Shown here one piece after another: positions 8,014 to 16,788 of a stretch of 64,000 nucleotides of DNA. Under the pieces are notes generated by a model that saw only the letters and a program-made list of their open reading frames with translations, had not been told where the DNA came from and did no database searches. A program made the position numbers and the translations under genes. Source of the stretch: Dyella_A sp050749815 (GTDB taxonomy: Bacteria; Pseudomonadota; Gammaproteobacteria; Xanthomonadales; Rhodanobacteraceae); assembly GCF_050749815.1 (NCBI RefSeq), contig NZ_CP192735.1, positions 2,046,001 through 2,110,000 on the forward strand, written 5' to 3'. Every line of letters begins with the position of its first letter. Position 1 is the first letter of the stretch.

Positions 8014-8517
8014 ATGCGTCGCCTTCTTCGCCCTCTGCTTGCCTCCACCGCGCTGCTGGCGCTGGCCGCCTGCGCGCCGGCGCCGATCTACAAGGTGGCG
8101 CCCAATGCCGTGGCCGCCGTGCCATTCGAAGTGGCGCGCGCGCCGGAGCGCTATGCCAACGGCAGCGTGATCTGGGGTGGCCGCGTGGTCAGCGTGAACA
8201 ACCTGGCCGACCGCAGCGAGATCGAGGTGCTGGCCTATCCGCTCGACTCCTCGCAGCGCCCCAAGGTGGGCGATACCGGAAACGGACGTTTCATCGCGGT
8301 CATGCACGGCTTCGTGGAGCCGATGGCCTACCCCAACGGCGCGTTGATCACGGTGGCCGGCAAGCTCAACGGCAGCCGCGCGGGCAAGGTCGGCGAGGCC
8401 GACTACGTGTTCCCGCTGGTCACTGTCGACCAGGCCCACGCGTGGACGGCCGAGGAGATGCAGGCCGGGCGCAACAACGTCCACTTCGGCGTGGGTGTGG
8501 GCGTGGGCATCCACTGA
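8014..8517 (+). CDS. Slp-family outer-membrane lipoprotein
   Basis: A 167-residue protein. The signal peptide RRLLRPLLASTALLALAAC ends in a lipobox (LAAC, Cys20), so the mature protein is lipid-anchored. The rest matches Slp/YeaY: APERYANGSVIWGGRVVSV, the GRFIA strand, and GKLNGSRAGKVGEADYVFPLV. The frame extends to an ATG at 7981, but the ATG at 8014 has AGGAG 7 nt upstream and starts the signal peptide properly. Slp proteins are starvation- or acid-induced outer-membrane lipoproteins of unclear function. The C-terminus is a Gly/Val repeat, GVGVGVGIH. Confidence 0.88.
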   Translation: MRRLLRPLLASTALLALAACAPAPIYKVAPNAVAAVPFEVARAPERYANGSVIWGGRVVSVNNLADRSEIEVLAYPLDSSQRPKVGDTGNGRFIAVMHGFVEPMAYPNGALITVAGKLNGSRAGKVGEADYVFPLVTVDQAHAWTAEEMQAGRNNVHFGVGVGVGIH

Positions 8518-8550
8518 GCCGCCCGCCGGCGCAAGGATCTGCGCCGCCGC

Positions 8551-8556
8551 TACACT
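8551..8556 (+). promoter_or_regulatory. candidate -10 box (TACACT)
   Basis: TACACT sits 31 nt before the ATG of the cation-efflux gene and has the same hexamer as the boxes before mfd and the Nudix pair. The -35 is not obvious. Confidence 0.4.
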
Positions 8557-8587
8557 GTGCGGCCCGATCCCGTGATGGAACACCCGC

Positions 8588-9496
8588 ATGTCCGGCCATG
8601 CCAATTCGCTCAAGGCGATCTTCCTCGCGCTGGGCGCGAACTTCGCGATCTTCTTGTCCAAGCTGGTGGCCGCCCTGGTCACCGGCTCGGGCGCCATGCT
8701 GGCCGAGGCGGTGCACTCGCTGGCCGACTGCGGCAACCAGGGCCTGTTGCTGCTCGGCATGCGCCAGACGCAGCGACCCGCTTCGGATGAATTCCCGCTC
8801 GGCTGGGGCCGGGCGATGTACTTCTGGTCGTTCCTGGTCGCCATCCTGCTGTTCAGCGTGGGCGGCATGTTTTCCGTCTACGAGGGCATGCACAAGCTCA
8901 GCCATCCCGAACCGCTGAAGTGGCCGTGGCTGGCGCTGGGCGTGCTGGTGTTCGGCATCGTCGCCGAAGGCATCTCGATGCGCGGCTGCATGCAGGAAGT
9001 GAACAAGGCGCGCGGCAACCAGCCGCTGTGGACCTGGTTTCGCGAGACGCGCTCGAGCGAACTGCTGGTGATCTTCGGCGAAGACCTCGCCGCGCTGATC
9101 GGCCTGTGTCTGGCCGCCCTGGCCGTGGGCGCCACCATGCTCACCGGCAACCTGATGTTCGACGCGCTGGGCACGCTGGCGATCGGCGTGCTGCTGCTGG
9201 TGGTGGCGGTGCTGCTGGCGGTGGAGGTGAAGGCGCTGCTGATCGGCCAGGGCGTGGAGCCGCGCCGCCGCGCCGAGCTGCTCACCTTCCTCAAGAGCCG
9301 GCCGGAAGTGGCCGAGGTGCTCAACCTGATCACCCTGCAGATGGGCCCGGACGTGATGGTGGCGGTGAAGGCGAAGATGGAGCCGGCCAGCTCCGACCGC
9401 GGCCTGATCGATGCCATCAACGCGGTGGAGGCAGCGATGAAGGCCGAATTTACCGACATCCGCTGGAGCTTCTTCGAGCCCGACGTTACCGATTGA
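8588..9496 (+). CDS. cation diffusion facilitator (CDF) family transporter
   Basis: A 302-residue protein with about six transmembrane helices. Helix II has AEAVHSLADCGNQ and helix V has VIFGEDLAALIGL, the positions where CDF proteins hold their metal-binding His and Asp residues. The pattern after helix II, with the PLGWGRAMYFW segment between helices, is that of the subgroup related to human SLC30A9/ZnT9 and bacterial FieF-like proteins. The C-terminal cytoplasmic domain (PEVAEVLNLITLQMGPDVMVAVKAKM) is the usual small ferredoxin-like fold. It probably exports Zn, Fe or Mn in exchange for protons; specificity cannot be read with confidence. The gene is followed after 9 nt by a convergent VOC-fold gene. 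Confidence 0.9.
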   Translation: MSGHANSLKAIFLALGANFAIFLSKLVAALVTGSGAMLAEAVHSLADCGNQGLLLLGMRQTQRPASDEFPLGWGRAMYFWSFLVAILLFSVGGMFSVYEGMHKLSHPEPLKWPWLALGVLVFGIVAEGISMRGCMQEVNKARGNQPLWTWFRETRSSELLVIFGEDLAALIGLCLAALAVGATMLTGNLMFDALGTLAIGVLLLVVAVLLAVEVKALLIGQGVEPRRRAELLTFLKSRPEVAEVLNLITLQMGPDVMVAVKAKMEPASSDRGLIDAINAVEAAMKAEFTDIRWSFFEPDVTD

Positions 9497-9505
9497 GCGG
9501 GCGGC

Positions 9506-9898
9506 TCAGCCTTTCGGCTGCAGCAGGTCCCAGGGGTTGCCGTACAGGTCCTCGAATACGACCACCGTGGCGTACGGCTCTTCGCGCGGCGTCTCACGGA
9601 AGCTGACGCCGGCGGCGAGCATGCGCCGGTAATCGCCCCAGAAATCGTCGGTACGCAGGAACAGGAACACCCGTCCGCCCGCCTGGCGACCGACGGCCGC
9701 CCGCTGCTCGTCGGTTGCCGCCTGCGCCAGCAGCAGACCAGTGCCATCGGAGCCCGGCGGCGCCATCACCACCCAACGCTTGCCGCCACCGAGCGGCGTA
9801 TCCTCGCGCAAGGTGAAGCCCAATCGCGTGGTGAACCAGGCGATCGCCTCGTCGTAGTCGTTCACCAGCACGGTGAGCTGGGCCAGTTGCTGGGACAT
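9506..9898 (-). CDS. VOC-superfamily (glyoxalase/bleomycin-resistance-like) protein
   Basis: A 130-residue single-module vicinal-oxygen-chelate protein. It has the beta-alpha-beta-beta-beta repeats: LTVLVNDYDEAIAWFTTRLGFTL in the first half, FLFLRTDDFWGDYRRMLAAG and TVVVFEDLYGNPWDLLQPK in the second. The closing FEDLYGNPWDL is typical and contains the Glu that ligands metal in glyoxalase-like enzymes. The start at 9898 (MSQQLAQL) has AGGAG upstream; an upstream GTG/ATG extension to 9937 lacks a ribosome site. The substrate is unknown. It is convergent with the cation-efflux gene. Confidence 0.87.
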   Translation of the reverse strand: MSQQLAQLTVLVNDYDEAIAWFTTRLGFTLREDTPLGGGKRWVVMAPPGSDGTGLLLAQAATDEQRAAVGRQAGGRVFLFLRTDDFWGDYRRMLAAGVSFRETPREEPYATVVVFEDLYGNPWDLLQPKG

Positions 9899-10052
9899 CG
9901 CAGAGAACTCCTGTGGCGGGTTGCCGCATCGCGGCATGATCGGAGCAGACCATCATGGCACGAACGCCCGGAAAGTCGCCTCCCGCCTGCTTCCGCGAGC
10001 GATACAGCCGGCCATACCAGTGTCGCGTACGTTCATGTTGCAGCGCACTAGA

Positions 10053-10058
10053 TACGCT
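10053..10058 (+). promoter_or_regulatory. candidate -10 box (TACGCT), possibly leaderless
   Basis: TACGCT ends only 5 nt before the ATG of the GNAT gene at 10064, too close for a Shine-Dalgarno-bearing leader. Transcription would begin at or beside the start codon. Confidence 0.4.
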
Positions 10059-10063
10059 AAAGT

Positions 10064-10687
10064 ATGGACATGAACGCCCTGCCGATTCCGACCCTGATGC
10101 GCGCCGCCCCGTCGATGATCGTCCCGCCGCGTAGCCGCGAGCGTTTCGCCCCCCGCCTGGAGGCCGTGCCCGCGGCCAACGTGGGCGAGCCGGTGCGCAC
10201 GCGCGACGGCCGCAACCTGTTCCTGCGCAGCATCCGTCCCGACGACGTGGCCGCCCTCAAGCGCTGCTTTACCCGGCTCTCGCCCGAAGATATCCGCCGC
10301 CGCTTCCTGCACGCGATGTCCGAGCTGCCCGAGCCGATGGCGCAGCGCCTGTGCAACATCGACCCGGCGAAGGAAACCGCCTTCGTGCTGATGGACGAGG
10401 CGGTGGAACCGGCCGAGATGCGCGGCGTGGGCCGCATCTACGTGGACGAGTCGGCTAACAGCGCCGAGTTCTCGGTGCTGGTGGAGCACGACTGGGCCCG
10501 GCGCGGCCTGGGCGCCCTGCTCATGCAGCGCCTGGTGGACGATTGCCGGCGCCGCGGCCTGCACGAGATCTGGGGCTACGTGCTGATGGAGAACCGGCCG
10601 ATGCTGCAGCTGTGCCGCGAGCTCGGTTTCCAGCGCCGCCCCGCCACCGACGAGCCCGGCACCGCGCAGATCTCGCTCAAGCTCTAG
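10064..10687 (+). CDS. GNAT-family N-acetyltransferase
   Basis: A 207-residue protein with an N-terminal leader of about 45 residues, then a GNAT domain: LFLRSIRPDDVAALKRCFTRLSPEDIRRRFL, GVGRIYVDESANSAEFSVLVEHDWARRGLGALLMQRLVDDCRRRG. The acetyl-CoA pyrophosphate loop is the RRGLGALL element (Q/RxxGxG/A type), and GYVLMENRPMLQLCRELGF is the characteristic last helix. It resembles the acetyltransferase domain of Pat/PatZ-type protein lysine acetylases but lacks the acyl-CoA-synthetase-like half. The substrate is unknown. No good Shine-Dalgarno is visible; a -10-like box ends 5 nt before the ATG. Confidence 0.85.
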   Translation: MDMNALPIPTLMRAAPSMIVPPRSRERFAPRLEAVPAANVGEPVRTRDGRNLFLRSIRPDDVAALKRCFTRLSPEDIRRRFLHAMSELPEPMAQRLCNIDPAKETAFVLMDEAVEPAEMRGVGRIYVDESANSAEFSVLVEHDWARRGLGALLMQRLVDDCRRRGLHEIWGYVLMENRPMLQLCRELGFQRRPATDEPGTAQISLKL

Positions 10688-10704
10688 CGACTGCCCATTC
10701 CCGT

Positions 10705-10786
10705 TGTAGGAGCCCGCTTGCGGGCGATGCTCTTCGCCCTGGATCGAGATCAAAGCAAAAGCATCGCCCGCGAGCGGGCTCCTACA
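10705..10786. repeat. REP-like inverted-repeat element (REPIN), copy 1
   Basis: Arms TGTAGGAGCCCGC(T)TGCGGGCGATGC and the complementary GCATCGCCCGCGAGCGGGCTCCTACA enclose a spacer of about 28 nt; each arm is itself a small hairpin (CCCGC...GCGGG). It lies between the GNAT gene and mfd. Copies of the same design are at 57137, 60445 and 60671, with a divergent version at 27231. Confidence 0.9.
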
Positions 10787-10824
10787 TAGGGGCGGTGGCT
10801 GCCGGCTCGGCGGCGGGGTCGCAG

Positions 10825-10830
10825 TACACT
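10825..10830 (+). promoter_or_regulatory. candidate -10 box (TACACT) for mfd
   Basis: TACACT lies 50 nt upstream of the chosen mfd ATG, directly after the REP element. No clear -35 hexamer was seen. Confidence 0.4.
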
Positions 10831-10880
10831 TGTGCGCTTTACCCGCGCGTTCCGCGCGTCGACGAGCCACGCGCCAGTCC

Positions 10881-13800
10881 ATGCCCGATTCCAGCCCCAC
10901 GATCTCCCACCCGCCGCTTCCCACCACACCGCGCCAGCGCCGCTTCTGGACGCCGCCGCACGGCTCCGCCCGCGCGCTGCTGATCGCCGAGTCCGCGCGT
11001 TCGCACAACGGCCTGCTGGTGGCCGTCACGCGCGACACCCAGCGCGCCTCGGCGCTGGAAGACGAGCTGAAGCTGTTCGCCGGCAACCTGCCGGTGCTGC
11101 ACTTCCCGGACTGGGAAACCCTGCCCTACGACATCTTCAGCCCGCACTCGGAGATCGTCTCCCAGCGCATCGCCACGCTGTACCGACTGCCGTCGGTGAC
11201 GCGCGGCGTGCTGGTGGTGCCGGTGGCCACGCTGATGCAGCGCATCGCCCCGCGCAGCCACATCACCGGCGCCGGCCTGATGCTGGCCAAGGGCCAGAAA
11301 CTGGACCTGCTCGCCGAACAGCGCCGGCTCGAGGCGGCCGGCTACCGCTACGTGCCGCAGGTGGCCGAGGCCGGCGATTTTGCGGTGCGCGGCGCGCTGA
11401 TCGACATCTTCCCGATGGGCGCGGCCGAGCCGTACCGCATCGAGCTGTTCGACGACGAGGTGGAATCGATCCGCAGCTTCGACCCGGAGACCCAGCGCTC
11501 GCAGCAGCCGGTGAAGAAGGTGGAGTTGCTGCCCGGTCGCGAGTTCCCGCTCACCGAGAACGCCGCCAAGGATTTCCGCACGCGCCTGCGCGAGCGCTTC
11601 CCGATCGACATCCGCCGCTGTCCGCTCTACCAGGACATGAAAGAGGGCGTGACGCCCGGCGGCATCGAGTACTACCTGCCGCTGTTCTTCGAGCAGACCG
11701 CCACGCTGTTCGACTACCTCGCCAGCGATGCGCTGTTCGTACTGGGCGAAGGCGCCGGCGAGGCGGCCGAGCAGTTCTGGACGCAGACCGCCGAGCGCTA
11801 CGACCAGCGCGCACACGACATCGAGCGCCCGGTGCTGCCGCCGGCCGAGCTGTACCTCTCGCCCGAACAGCTGCGCGAGCAGTGGAACAAGCGCCTGCGC
11901 GTGGAGATCGTGCCCTCCGGCCACGAGCACAGCGTGGATGCCGGCACGCAGCCGGCCCCCGAGGTGGCGCTGAATCGCAAGGGCGAGGAGCCCGGCACAT
12001 CGCTCAAGCACTTCCTGGCCAGCTACAAGGGGCGTGTGCTGGTGGCTGCCGACTCGGCCGGCCGGCGCGAGTCGCTGATCGAGCAGCTGGCGGCGGCGGG
12101 GATGAAGCCGGCGAACGTGGAGAGCTGGAGCGCATTCCTCGGGCTGGCCGGGACTGCTCCCTCTCCCCTGACGCAGTCGGGGGAGAGGTCTGGGGAGAGG
12201 GGGGCTTCTGGCTGCTCGTCTGAAATCAAGAGCAACCCCCTCACCCCAACCCTCTCCCCCGGCCAAGCCGGGGGAGAGGGAGCCGCATCGCGCAAAGCCG
12301 CGGGAGAGGGAGTTGGTGCGCGCTTCGCGATCACCATCGCCCCGCTGGAACAGGGCTTCGCGCTGACCAAACCCGCGATCACCGTGCTCACCGAGCGCGA
12401 ACTGTTCGGCGAGCGCGTGCGCAGCGAGCGCAAGCGTCGGCGCGGTCAGGCGCGCGATCCGGACACCATCATCCGCGATCTCACCGAGCTGTCGATCGGC
12501 TCGCCGATCGTGCACGTCGACCACGGCGTGGGCCGCTACCAGGGCCTGGAGTCGATGGAGCTCGGCGGCATGGAAGGCGAGTTCCTGATCATCGAGTACG
12601 CCAAGGGCGACAAGCTCTACGTGCCGGTGGCGCAGCTCGGCCTGGTCAGCCGTTACTCCGGCACGGCGCCGGAGCTGGCACCGCTGCACTCGCTGGGCGG
12701 CGACGCGTGGGAACGGGCGCGCAAGAAGGCGGCCGAGAAGGTGCGCGATGTCGCTGCCGAGCTGTTGGCGATCTACGCCCAGCGCGAGGCGCGCGGCGGC
12801 GAGTCGATGGCGGTGGATCGCCAACTGGTGGAGGAATTCGGCGCCAGCTTCCCGTTCGAGGAAACCCCGGACCAGGAGCAGGCGATCGACGCCGTGCTGG
12901 GCGACCTCGCCGCGCCGCGCGCGATGGACCGGGTGATCTGCGGCGATGTGGGCTTCGGCAAGACCGAGGTGGCGCTGCGCGCCGCGTTCGCCGCGGCCAC
13001 CGCCGGCAAGCAGGTTGCGGTGCTGGTGCCGACCACCCTGCTCGCCCAGCAGCACTACCGCAACTTTGCCGACCGCTTCGCCGACTGGCCGGTGAAGGTC
13101 GACGTGCTCTCGCGCTTCCGCTCCACCAAGGAAGTGAACGAGGCGCTCAAGCGCCTCGCCGACGGCCAGATCGACGTGATCGTGGGCACCCACAAGCTGC
13201 TGCAGCCGGACATCAAGTTCAAGAATCTGGGCCTGGTGATCGTGGACGAGGAGCAGCGCTTCGGCGTGCGCCAGAAGGAGCGGCTGAAGAAGCTGCGCGC
13301 CGAGGTGGATCTGCTGACCATGACCGCCACGCCGATTCCGCGCACGCTGAACATGGCGATGAGCGGCCTGCGCGACCTGTCGCTGATCACCACCCCGCCC
13401 GCACACCGCATGGCGGTGCGCACCTTCGTGGCGGCATGGGATCCGGCGACGATCCGCGAGGCGTTTCAGCGCGAGCTGTCGCGCGGTGGCCAGGTGTACT
13501 TCCTGCACAACGAGGTCGAATCGATCGAGCGCACCGCGCGCGAACTGCAGGAGCTGATTCCCGAGGCGCGCATCGGCATCGCCCACGGCCAGATGCCCGA
13601 GCGCGAGCTGGAGCAGGTGATGGCGGACTTCCACCGCCAGCGCTTCAACGTGCTGGTGTGCACCACGATCATCGAGACCGGAATCGATATCCCGACCGCC
13701 AACACCATCATCATCAACCGCGCCGATCGCTTCGGCCTGGCCCAGCTGCACCAGCTGCGCGGCCGCGTCGGTCGTTCGCATCACCGCGCCTATGCCTACC

Positions 13801-14507
13801 TGGTGGTGCCGGATCGCAAGTCGATGACGCCCGATGCCGAGAAGCGCCTCGAAGCGCTGGCCTCGTTGGAGGAACTGGGCGCCGGCTTCACCCTGGCCAC
13901 CCACGACCTGGAGATCCGCGGCGCCGGCGAGCTGCTGGGCGACGAACAGTCCGGCCAGATCCAGGAGATCGGCTTCGGCCTCTACACCGAGCTGCTGGAC
14001 CGCGCCGTGCGTGCACTGAAGAGCGGCAAGGTGCCGGACTTCGACTTGAGCTCCGAGCACGAGACCGAGGTGGAGCTGCACCTGCCGGCGCTGATCCCGG
14101 ACGACTACTTGCCCGACGTGCACGCGCGGCTGACCCTGTACAAGCGCATCGCCAGCGCGAAGAGCGACGAGCACCTGCGCGACCTGCAGGTGGAGATGAT
14201 CGACCGCTTCGGCCTGCTGCCCGAGCCGACCAAGAACCTGTTCGCGCTGGCCACGCTGAAGCTGATGGCCACGCCGCTGGGGATCCGCAAGCTGGACTTC
14301 GGCCCGACCGGCGGGCGCATCCTGTTCCGCGAAAAGCCCGAAGTGGATCCGCTGCTGATCATCAAGCTGATCCAGAGCCTGCCGCGCGTCTACAAGCTCG
14401 AAGGTCAGGACAAGCTAAAGGTCACGCTGGACCTGCCCGGCGCCACCGAGCGCATCCGCAGCGCGCAGGAAGTGCTGATCATGCTGGGCGCGCGACGGCC
14501 GGCCTGA
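10881..14507 (+). CDS. mfd: transcription-repair coupling factor Mfd
   Basis: A 1208-residue protein. Mfd removes RNA polymerase stalled at DNA lesions and recruits UvrA. The N-terminal UvrB-like modules are present (LPYDIFSPHSEIVSQRIATL; EVESIRSFDPETQRS), then the CarD-like RNA-polymerase-interaction domain from about residue 536 (IGSPIVHVDHGVGRYQGLE). The SF2 translocase follows: Walker A GDVGFGKTE at about 688-696, DEEQ box at about 789, QLRGRVGR motif VI. The C-terminal TRCF domain is intact. The protein is about 60 residues longer than E. coli Mfd (1148). The excess is explained by an in-frame palindromic-repeat insertion at about residues 427-481, described separately. The frame extends to 10830, but the ATG at 10881 fits the family start. 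Confidence 0.97.
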   Translation: MPDSSPTISHPPLPTTPRQRRFWTPPHGSARALLIAESARSHNGLLVAVTRDTQRASALEDELKLFAGNLPVLHFPDWETLPYDIFSPHSEIVSQRIATLYRLPSVTRGVLVVPVATLMQRIAPRSHITGAGLMLAKGQKLDLLAEQRRLEAAGYRYVPQVAEAGDFAVRGALIDIFPMGAAEPYRIELFDDEVESIRSFDPETQRSQQPVKKVELLPGREFPLTENAAKDFRTRLRERFPIDIRRCPLYQDMKEGVTPGGIEYYLPLFFEQTATLFDYLASDALFVLGEGAGEAAEQFWTQTAERYDQRAHDIERPVLPPAELYLSPEQLREQWNKRLRVEIVPSGHEHSVDAGTQPAPEVALNRKGEEPGTSLKHFLASYKGRVLVAADSAGRRESLIEQLAAAGMKPANVESWSAFLGLAGTAPSPLTQSGERSGERGASGCSSEIKSNPLTPTLSPGQAGGEGAASRKAAGEGVGARFAITIAPLEQGFALTKPAITVLTERELFGERVRSERKRRRGQARDPDTIIRDLTELSIGSPIVHVDHGVGRYQGLESMELGGMEGEFLIIEYAKGDKLYVPVAQLGLVSRYSGTAPELAPLHSLGGDAWERARKKAAEKVRDVAAELLAIYAQREARGGESMAVDRQLVEEFGASFPFEETPDQEQAIDAVLGDLAAPRAMDRVICGDVGFGKTEVALRAAFAAATAGKQVAVLVPTTLLAQQHYRNFADRFADWPVKVDVLSRFRSTKEVNEALKRLADGQIDVIVGTHKLLQPDIKFKNLGLVIVDEEQRFGVRQKERLKKLRAEVDLLTMTATPIPRTLNMAMSGLRDLSLITTPPAHRMAVRTFVAAWDPATIREAFQRELSRGGQVYFLHNEVESIERTARELQELIPEARIGIAHGQMPERELEQVMADFHRQRFNVLVCTTIIETGIDIPTANTIIINRADRFGLAQLHQLRGRVGRSHHRAYAYLVVPDRKSMTPDAEKRLEALASLEELGAGFTLATHDLEIRGAGELLGDEQSGQIQEIGFGLYTELLDRAVRALKSGKVPDFDLSSEHETEVELHLPALIPDDYLPDVHARLTLYKRIASAKSDEHLRDLQVEMIDRFGLLPEPTKNLFALATLKLMATPLGIRKLDFGPTGGRILFREKPEVDPLLIIKLIQSLPRVYKLEGQDKLKVTLDLPGATERIRSAQEVLIMLGARRPA
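12159..12312. repeat. in-frame palindromic repeat insertion inside mfd
   Basis: This stretch holds three members of the CCCTCTCCCC / GGGGAGAGGG repeat family. There is a 9-bp hairpin (12160-12168 with 12180-12188) and a perfect 14-bp hairpin (arms 12250-12263 and 12267-12280, loop CAA), then a lone GGGAGAGGGAG. It contributes residues such as NPLTPTLSPGQAGGEGA, the well-known translation product of this repeat. It lies before the RNA-polymerase-interaction domain, in the poorly conserved D3 region, and keeps frame. Confidence 0.85.
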
Positions 14508-14537
14508 GGGCAATCCGGCGAGGATTTGTAGTCGCGG

Positions 14538-15519
14538 CTACCAGGCGGCGCCGATCGCCTGCGCCATCGCCCACCCGCTCTGGAACGCGTTTTCCACGCG
14601 CGCGCCGAGGCACCAGTCACCGCCCACCCACAGGCGCGCGGACGCATCGGCGAGCATCGGCTGACCGAGCGGCCGGGTGGTCATCGCATAACGCCAGCGA
14701 TGGGCCTGGGCGAACGTGATCGGCGGCAGCGCCACGCCCGTCCATTCGGCCAGGGCCGATAGCATCAACGTCAGGACTTCGTCCGGCGAGTGCTCCAGAT
14801 GCGCGGCGCTCCATTCCGGCGCGGCGTGGACGAGCCAGCGGTCGCCGTGGCCCACGAGTCCGCCGCGGCTGGATTGCCGAGCGATCCAGGCGATCGGGCC
14901 CGCGTCGAAGCGTGCCGCCTCGAACGGCACGTCCAGCGGCGCATCGAAGGCGAACATCGCCGCCCAGCATGGCGCGATGTCGATGCGCTCCAGTGCATCA
15001 GCCAGCGGCGACACGCCCAGCGAGCAGCGCACGGGCCTGCGGCGCAGGCGCAGTGATGACGACGGCATCGAAGTATTCGGCATGGCCCTGCTCGGCCAAC
15101 CGCAGCTCCCACTGGTCAGCGAGTCGACGCAGCGCGCTCACGGTGGAACGCAGGCGAATATCCAGCGCGTCGGCCAGCGGCCGGACCAGCGCACTCATGC
15201 CGGACGTTCCGATCCACCACGTGTGCGTGGGCTGCACGGCATCCGCCGGCAGGCGCGGCGACCACGCGGCGGCAGCCCCGGCCTCCTGCAGATTTTCCAG
15301 CAGATCGACAAAGGCCGGATCACGAGCCGTCACGAACTGCGCGCCGTGGTCGTAGGCATCGCCGCTGTCGGTGCGGCGCGTGGCGAGCCGCCCGCCGACG
15401 CCGCGGCTCTTCTCGAAGATCACCGGCGACAGGCCCTGCTGGTGCAGCCGGTGTGCGCAGGTGAGGCCGGCCATGCCGGCGCCGAGGATGGCGATGCGGG
15501 GAGATACGTGGTCGTGCAT
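14538..15519 (-). pseudogene. renalase-like FAD-dependent oxidoreductase, frameshifted
   Basis: Two overlapping frames together give a complete protein of about 325 residues. The first (from the ATG at 15519) has the FAD-binding start RIAILGAGMAGLTCAHRL, then KSRGVGGRLATRR and DHGAQFVTAR, typical of renalase-like amine oxidoreductases, and stops at 14998. The second frame, to 14538, continues with SPLADALERIDIAPCWAAM and ends with LWVGGDWCLGARVENAFQSG, the C-terminal FAD motif. The shift needed to join them lies near 15005-15030, just after APAPQARALL. A single-base indel in the genome or a sequencing error would each explain it. If real, the product is inactive. Confidence 0.75.
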
Positions 15520-15747
15520 GCGACAGGCCTGGGGATGACAGGCGAGTGTGGCATCGCAGTCATGGGGCGGGAATGCGGCGTGACGTTGCAGGCACGGGCG
15601 GAATGACCCCGCTGCGCGCCCTCTTCCGCCTGCCCTACGATCGAGGCCCGGCACCGCGTGCAGCCGGGCCATGCGCCCCACGATGGCTGTCGTCGGAACC
15701 GGGCTGACACTTCGCGCCACACATCCCTTGGGCGCCGGACCACGTCC

Positions 15748-15773
15748 ACGGCCGGCCCTCAGCGGCCGGCCGT
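15748..15773 (-). terminator. GC-rich hairpin downstream of egtBD
   Basis: A perfect 10-bp stem (ACGGCCGGCC at 15748-15757, complement at 15764-15773) with a 6-nt loop lies 32 nt past the egtD stop on the minus strand. No T-run follows, so intrinsic termination is uncertain. Confidence 0.4.
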
Positions 15774-15804
15774 CACGTAGTCGAAACGAAGGTTCCCGGC
15801 GTCG

Positions 15805-16788
15805 TCAGCTGGTTGCGCCCGCGCGCACCAGGTATTGCACGCTGAACATCTCTTCGGGATCGAGCCACACGTTGCGCACTTCCAGGCCCGCCCGATGGGC
15901 CAGTGCGGCGAAATCCTCGAGCGAGTACTTGCAGCTGTATTCGACCTGCATCGCTTCGCCCTCACGGAAGCGCACCAGCTGGCGGCCGACGCTGACGCTC
16001 TGCTCGGCGGTGGACACGATGTGCGTTTCGATGCGCCCGGCCATCGGGTTGTAGCGAGCGCGATGGCGGAAGCGGCCGAGATTGAAATCGCTGCCGGTGG
16101 CGCGGTTCACGTGGGCCAGCATGTTGAGGGTGAACTCGGCGGTGACCCCCGCCGCGTCGTTGTACGCCGCCTCCAGCAGGGCGACGTCCTTCTTGAGGTC
16201 GACACCGATCAGGATGCCACCGCTCTCACCCATTTCGCCGCGCATCTTGCGCAGCAGCGTGGCCGCTTCGGCGGCATCGAAGTTGCCGATGGTGGAGCCG
16301 GGGAAATAGATCACCGTGCGCCGCGCGCCGCGCGGCGAGACCGGCAGGCGCAGGCCCTTGGTGAAGTCCGCGCACAGGGGCTGCACCGGCACCTGCGGGA
16401 ACCTTGCAGTGAGGCGCTGCACGCTCTGGCGCAACGGCTCGGGCGAGATTTCCACCGGCACGTAGGCCACCGGCGCGGCGAGGTGCTGCAGCAGGATGTC
16501 GGTCTTGATCGCGTGGCCGCTGCCGTATTCGACCAGGCGCACGTCCGGGCCCAGAGCCTGCGCGATCTGTGCGCCGTGCGACTGCATCAGCGCGATCTCG
16601 CAGCGGGTGAGGTAGTACTCCGGCTGCTCGCAGATCTGCTCGAACAGGTGCGAGCCGCGTTCGTCGTAGAACAGCCACGAGGGCAGCCGCTTGGGGCTGG
16701 CGCGCAGGCCGCGCTGGACGATCTCCAGCACCAGGTTGTCCGGCGGGCGACGGTCGTCGTCGCGAAGATCCGCTACTTGTGAATTCAT
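15805..16788 (-). CDS. egtD: L-histidine N(alpha)-methyltransferase EgtD
   Basis: A 327-residue protein that matches EgtD over its full length. EgtD adds three methyl groups from SAM to histidine, giving hercynine, the first step of ergothioneine synthesis. Visible landmarks are SWLFYDERGSHLFEQICEQPEYYLTR near the N-terminus, the SAM motif LVEYGSGHAIKTDILL, YFPGSTIGNF, and the C-terminal VWLDPEEMFSVQYL. The start is the ATG at 16788, which overlaps the TGA of egtB by 4 nt (ATGA), so translation is coupled; upstream in-frame codons belong to egtB on another frame. The order egtB-egtD, without egtA, egtC or egtE nearby, is common in proteobacteria. Confidence 0.95.
   Translation of the reverse strand: MNSQVADLRDDDRRPPDNLVLEIVQRGLRASPKRLPSWLFYDERGSHLFEQICEQPEYYLTRCEIALMQSHGAQIAQALGPDVRLVEYGSGHAIKTDILLQHLAAPVAYVPVEISPEPLRQSVQRLTARFPQVPVQPLCADFTKGLRLPVSPRGARRTVIYFPGSTIGNFDAAEAATLLRKMRGEMGESGGILIGVDLKKDVALLEAAYNDAAGVTAEFTLNMLAHVNRATGSDFNLGRFRHRARYNPMAGRIETHIVSTAEQSVSVGRQLVRFREGEAMQVEYSCKYSLEDFAALAHRAGLEVRNVWLDPEEMFSVQYLVRAGATS

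Noticed and set aside
10839..14174. 1111-codon open frame antisense to mfd
   Set aside because: Shadow of mfd in GC-rich DNA: low-complexity Arg/His/Gln composition, no family pattern, no ribosome site.
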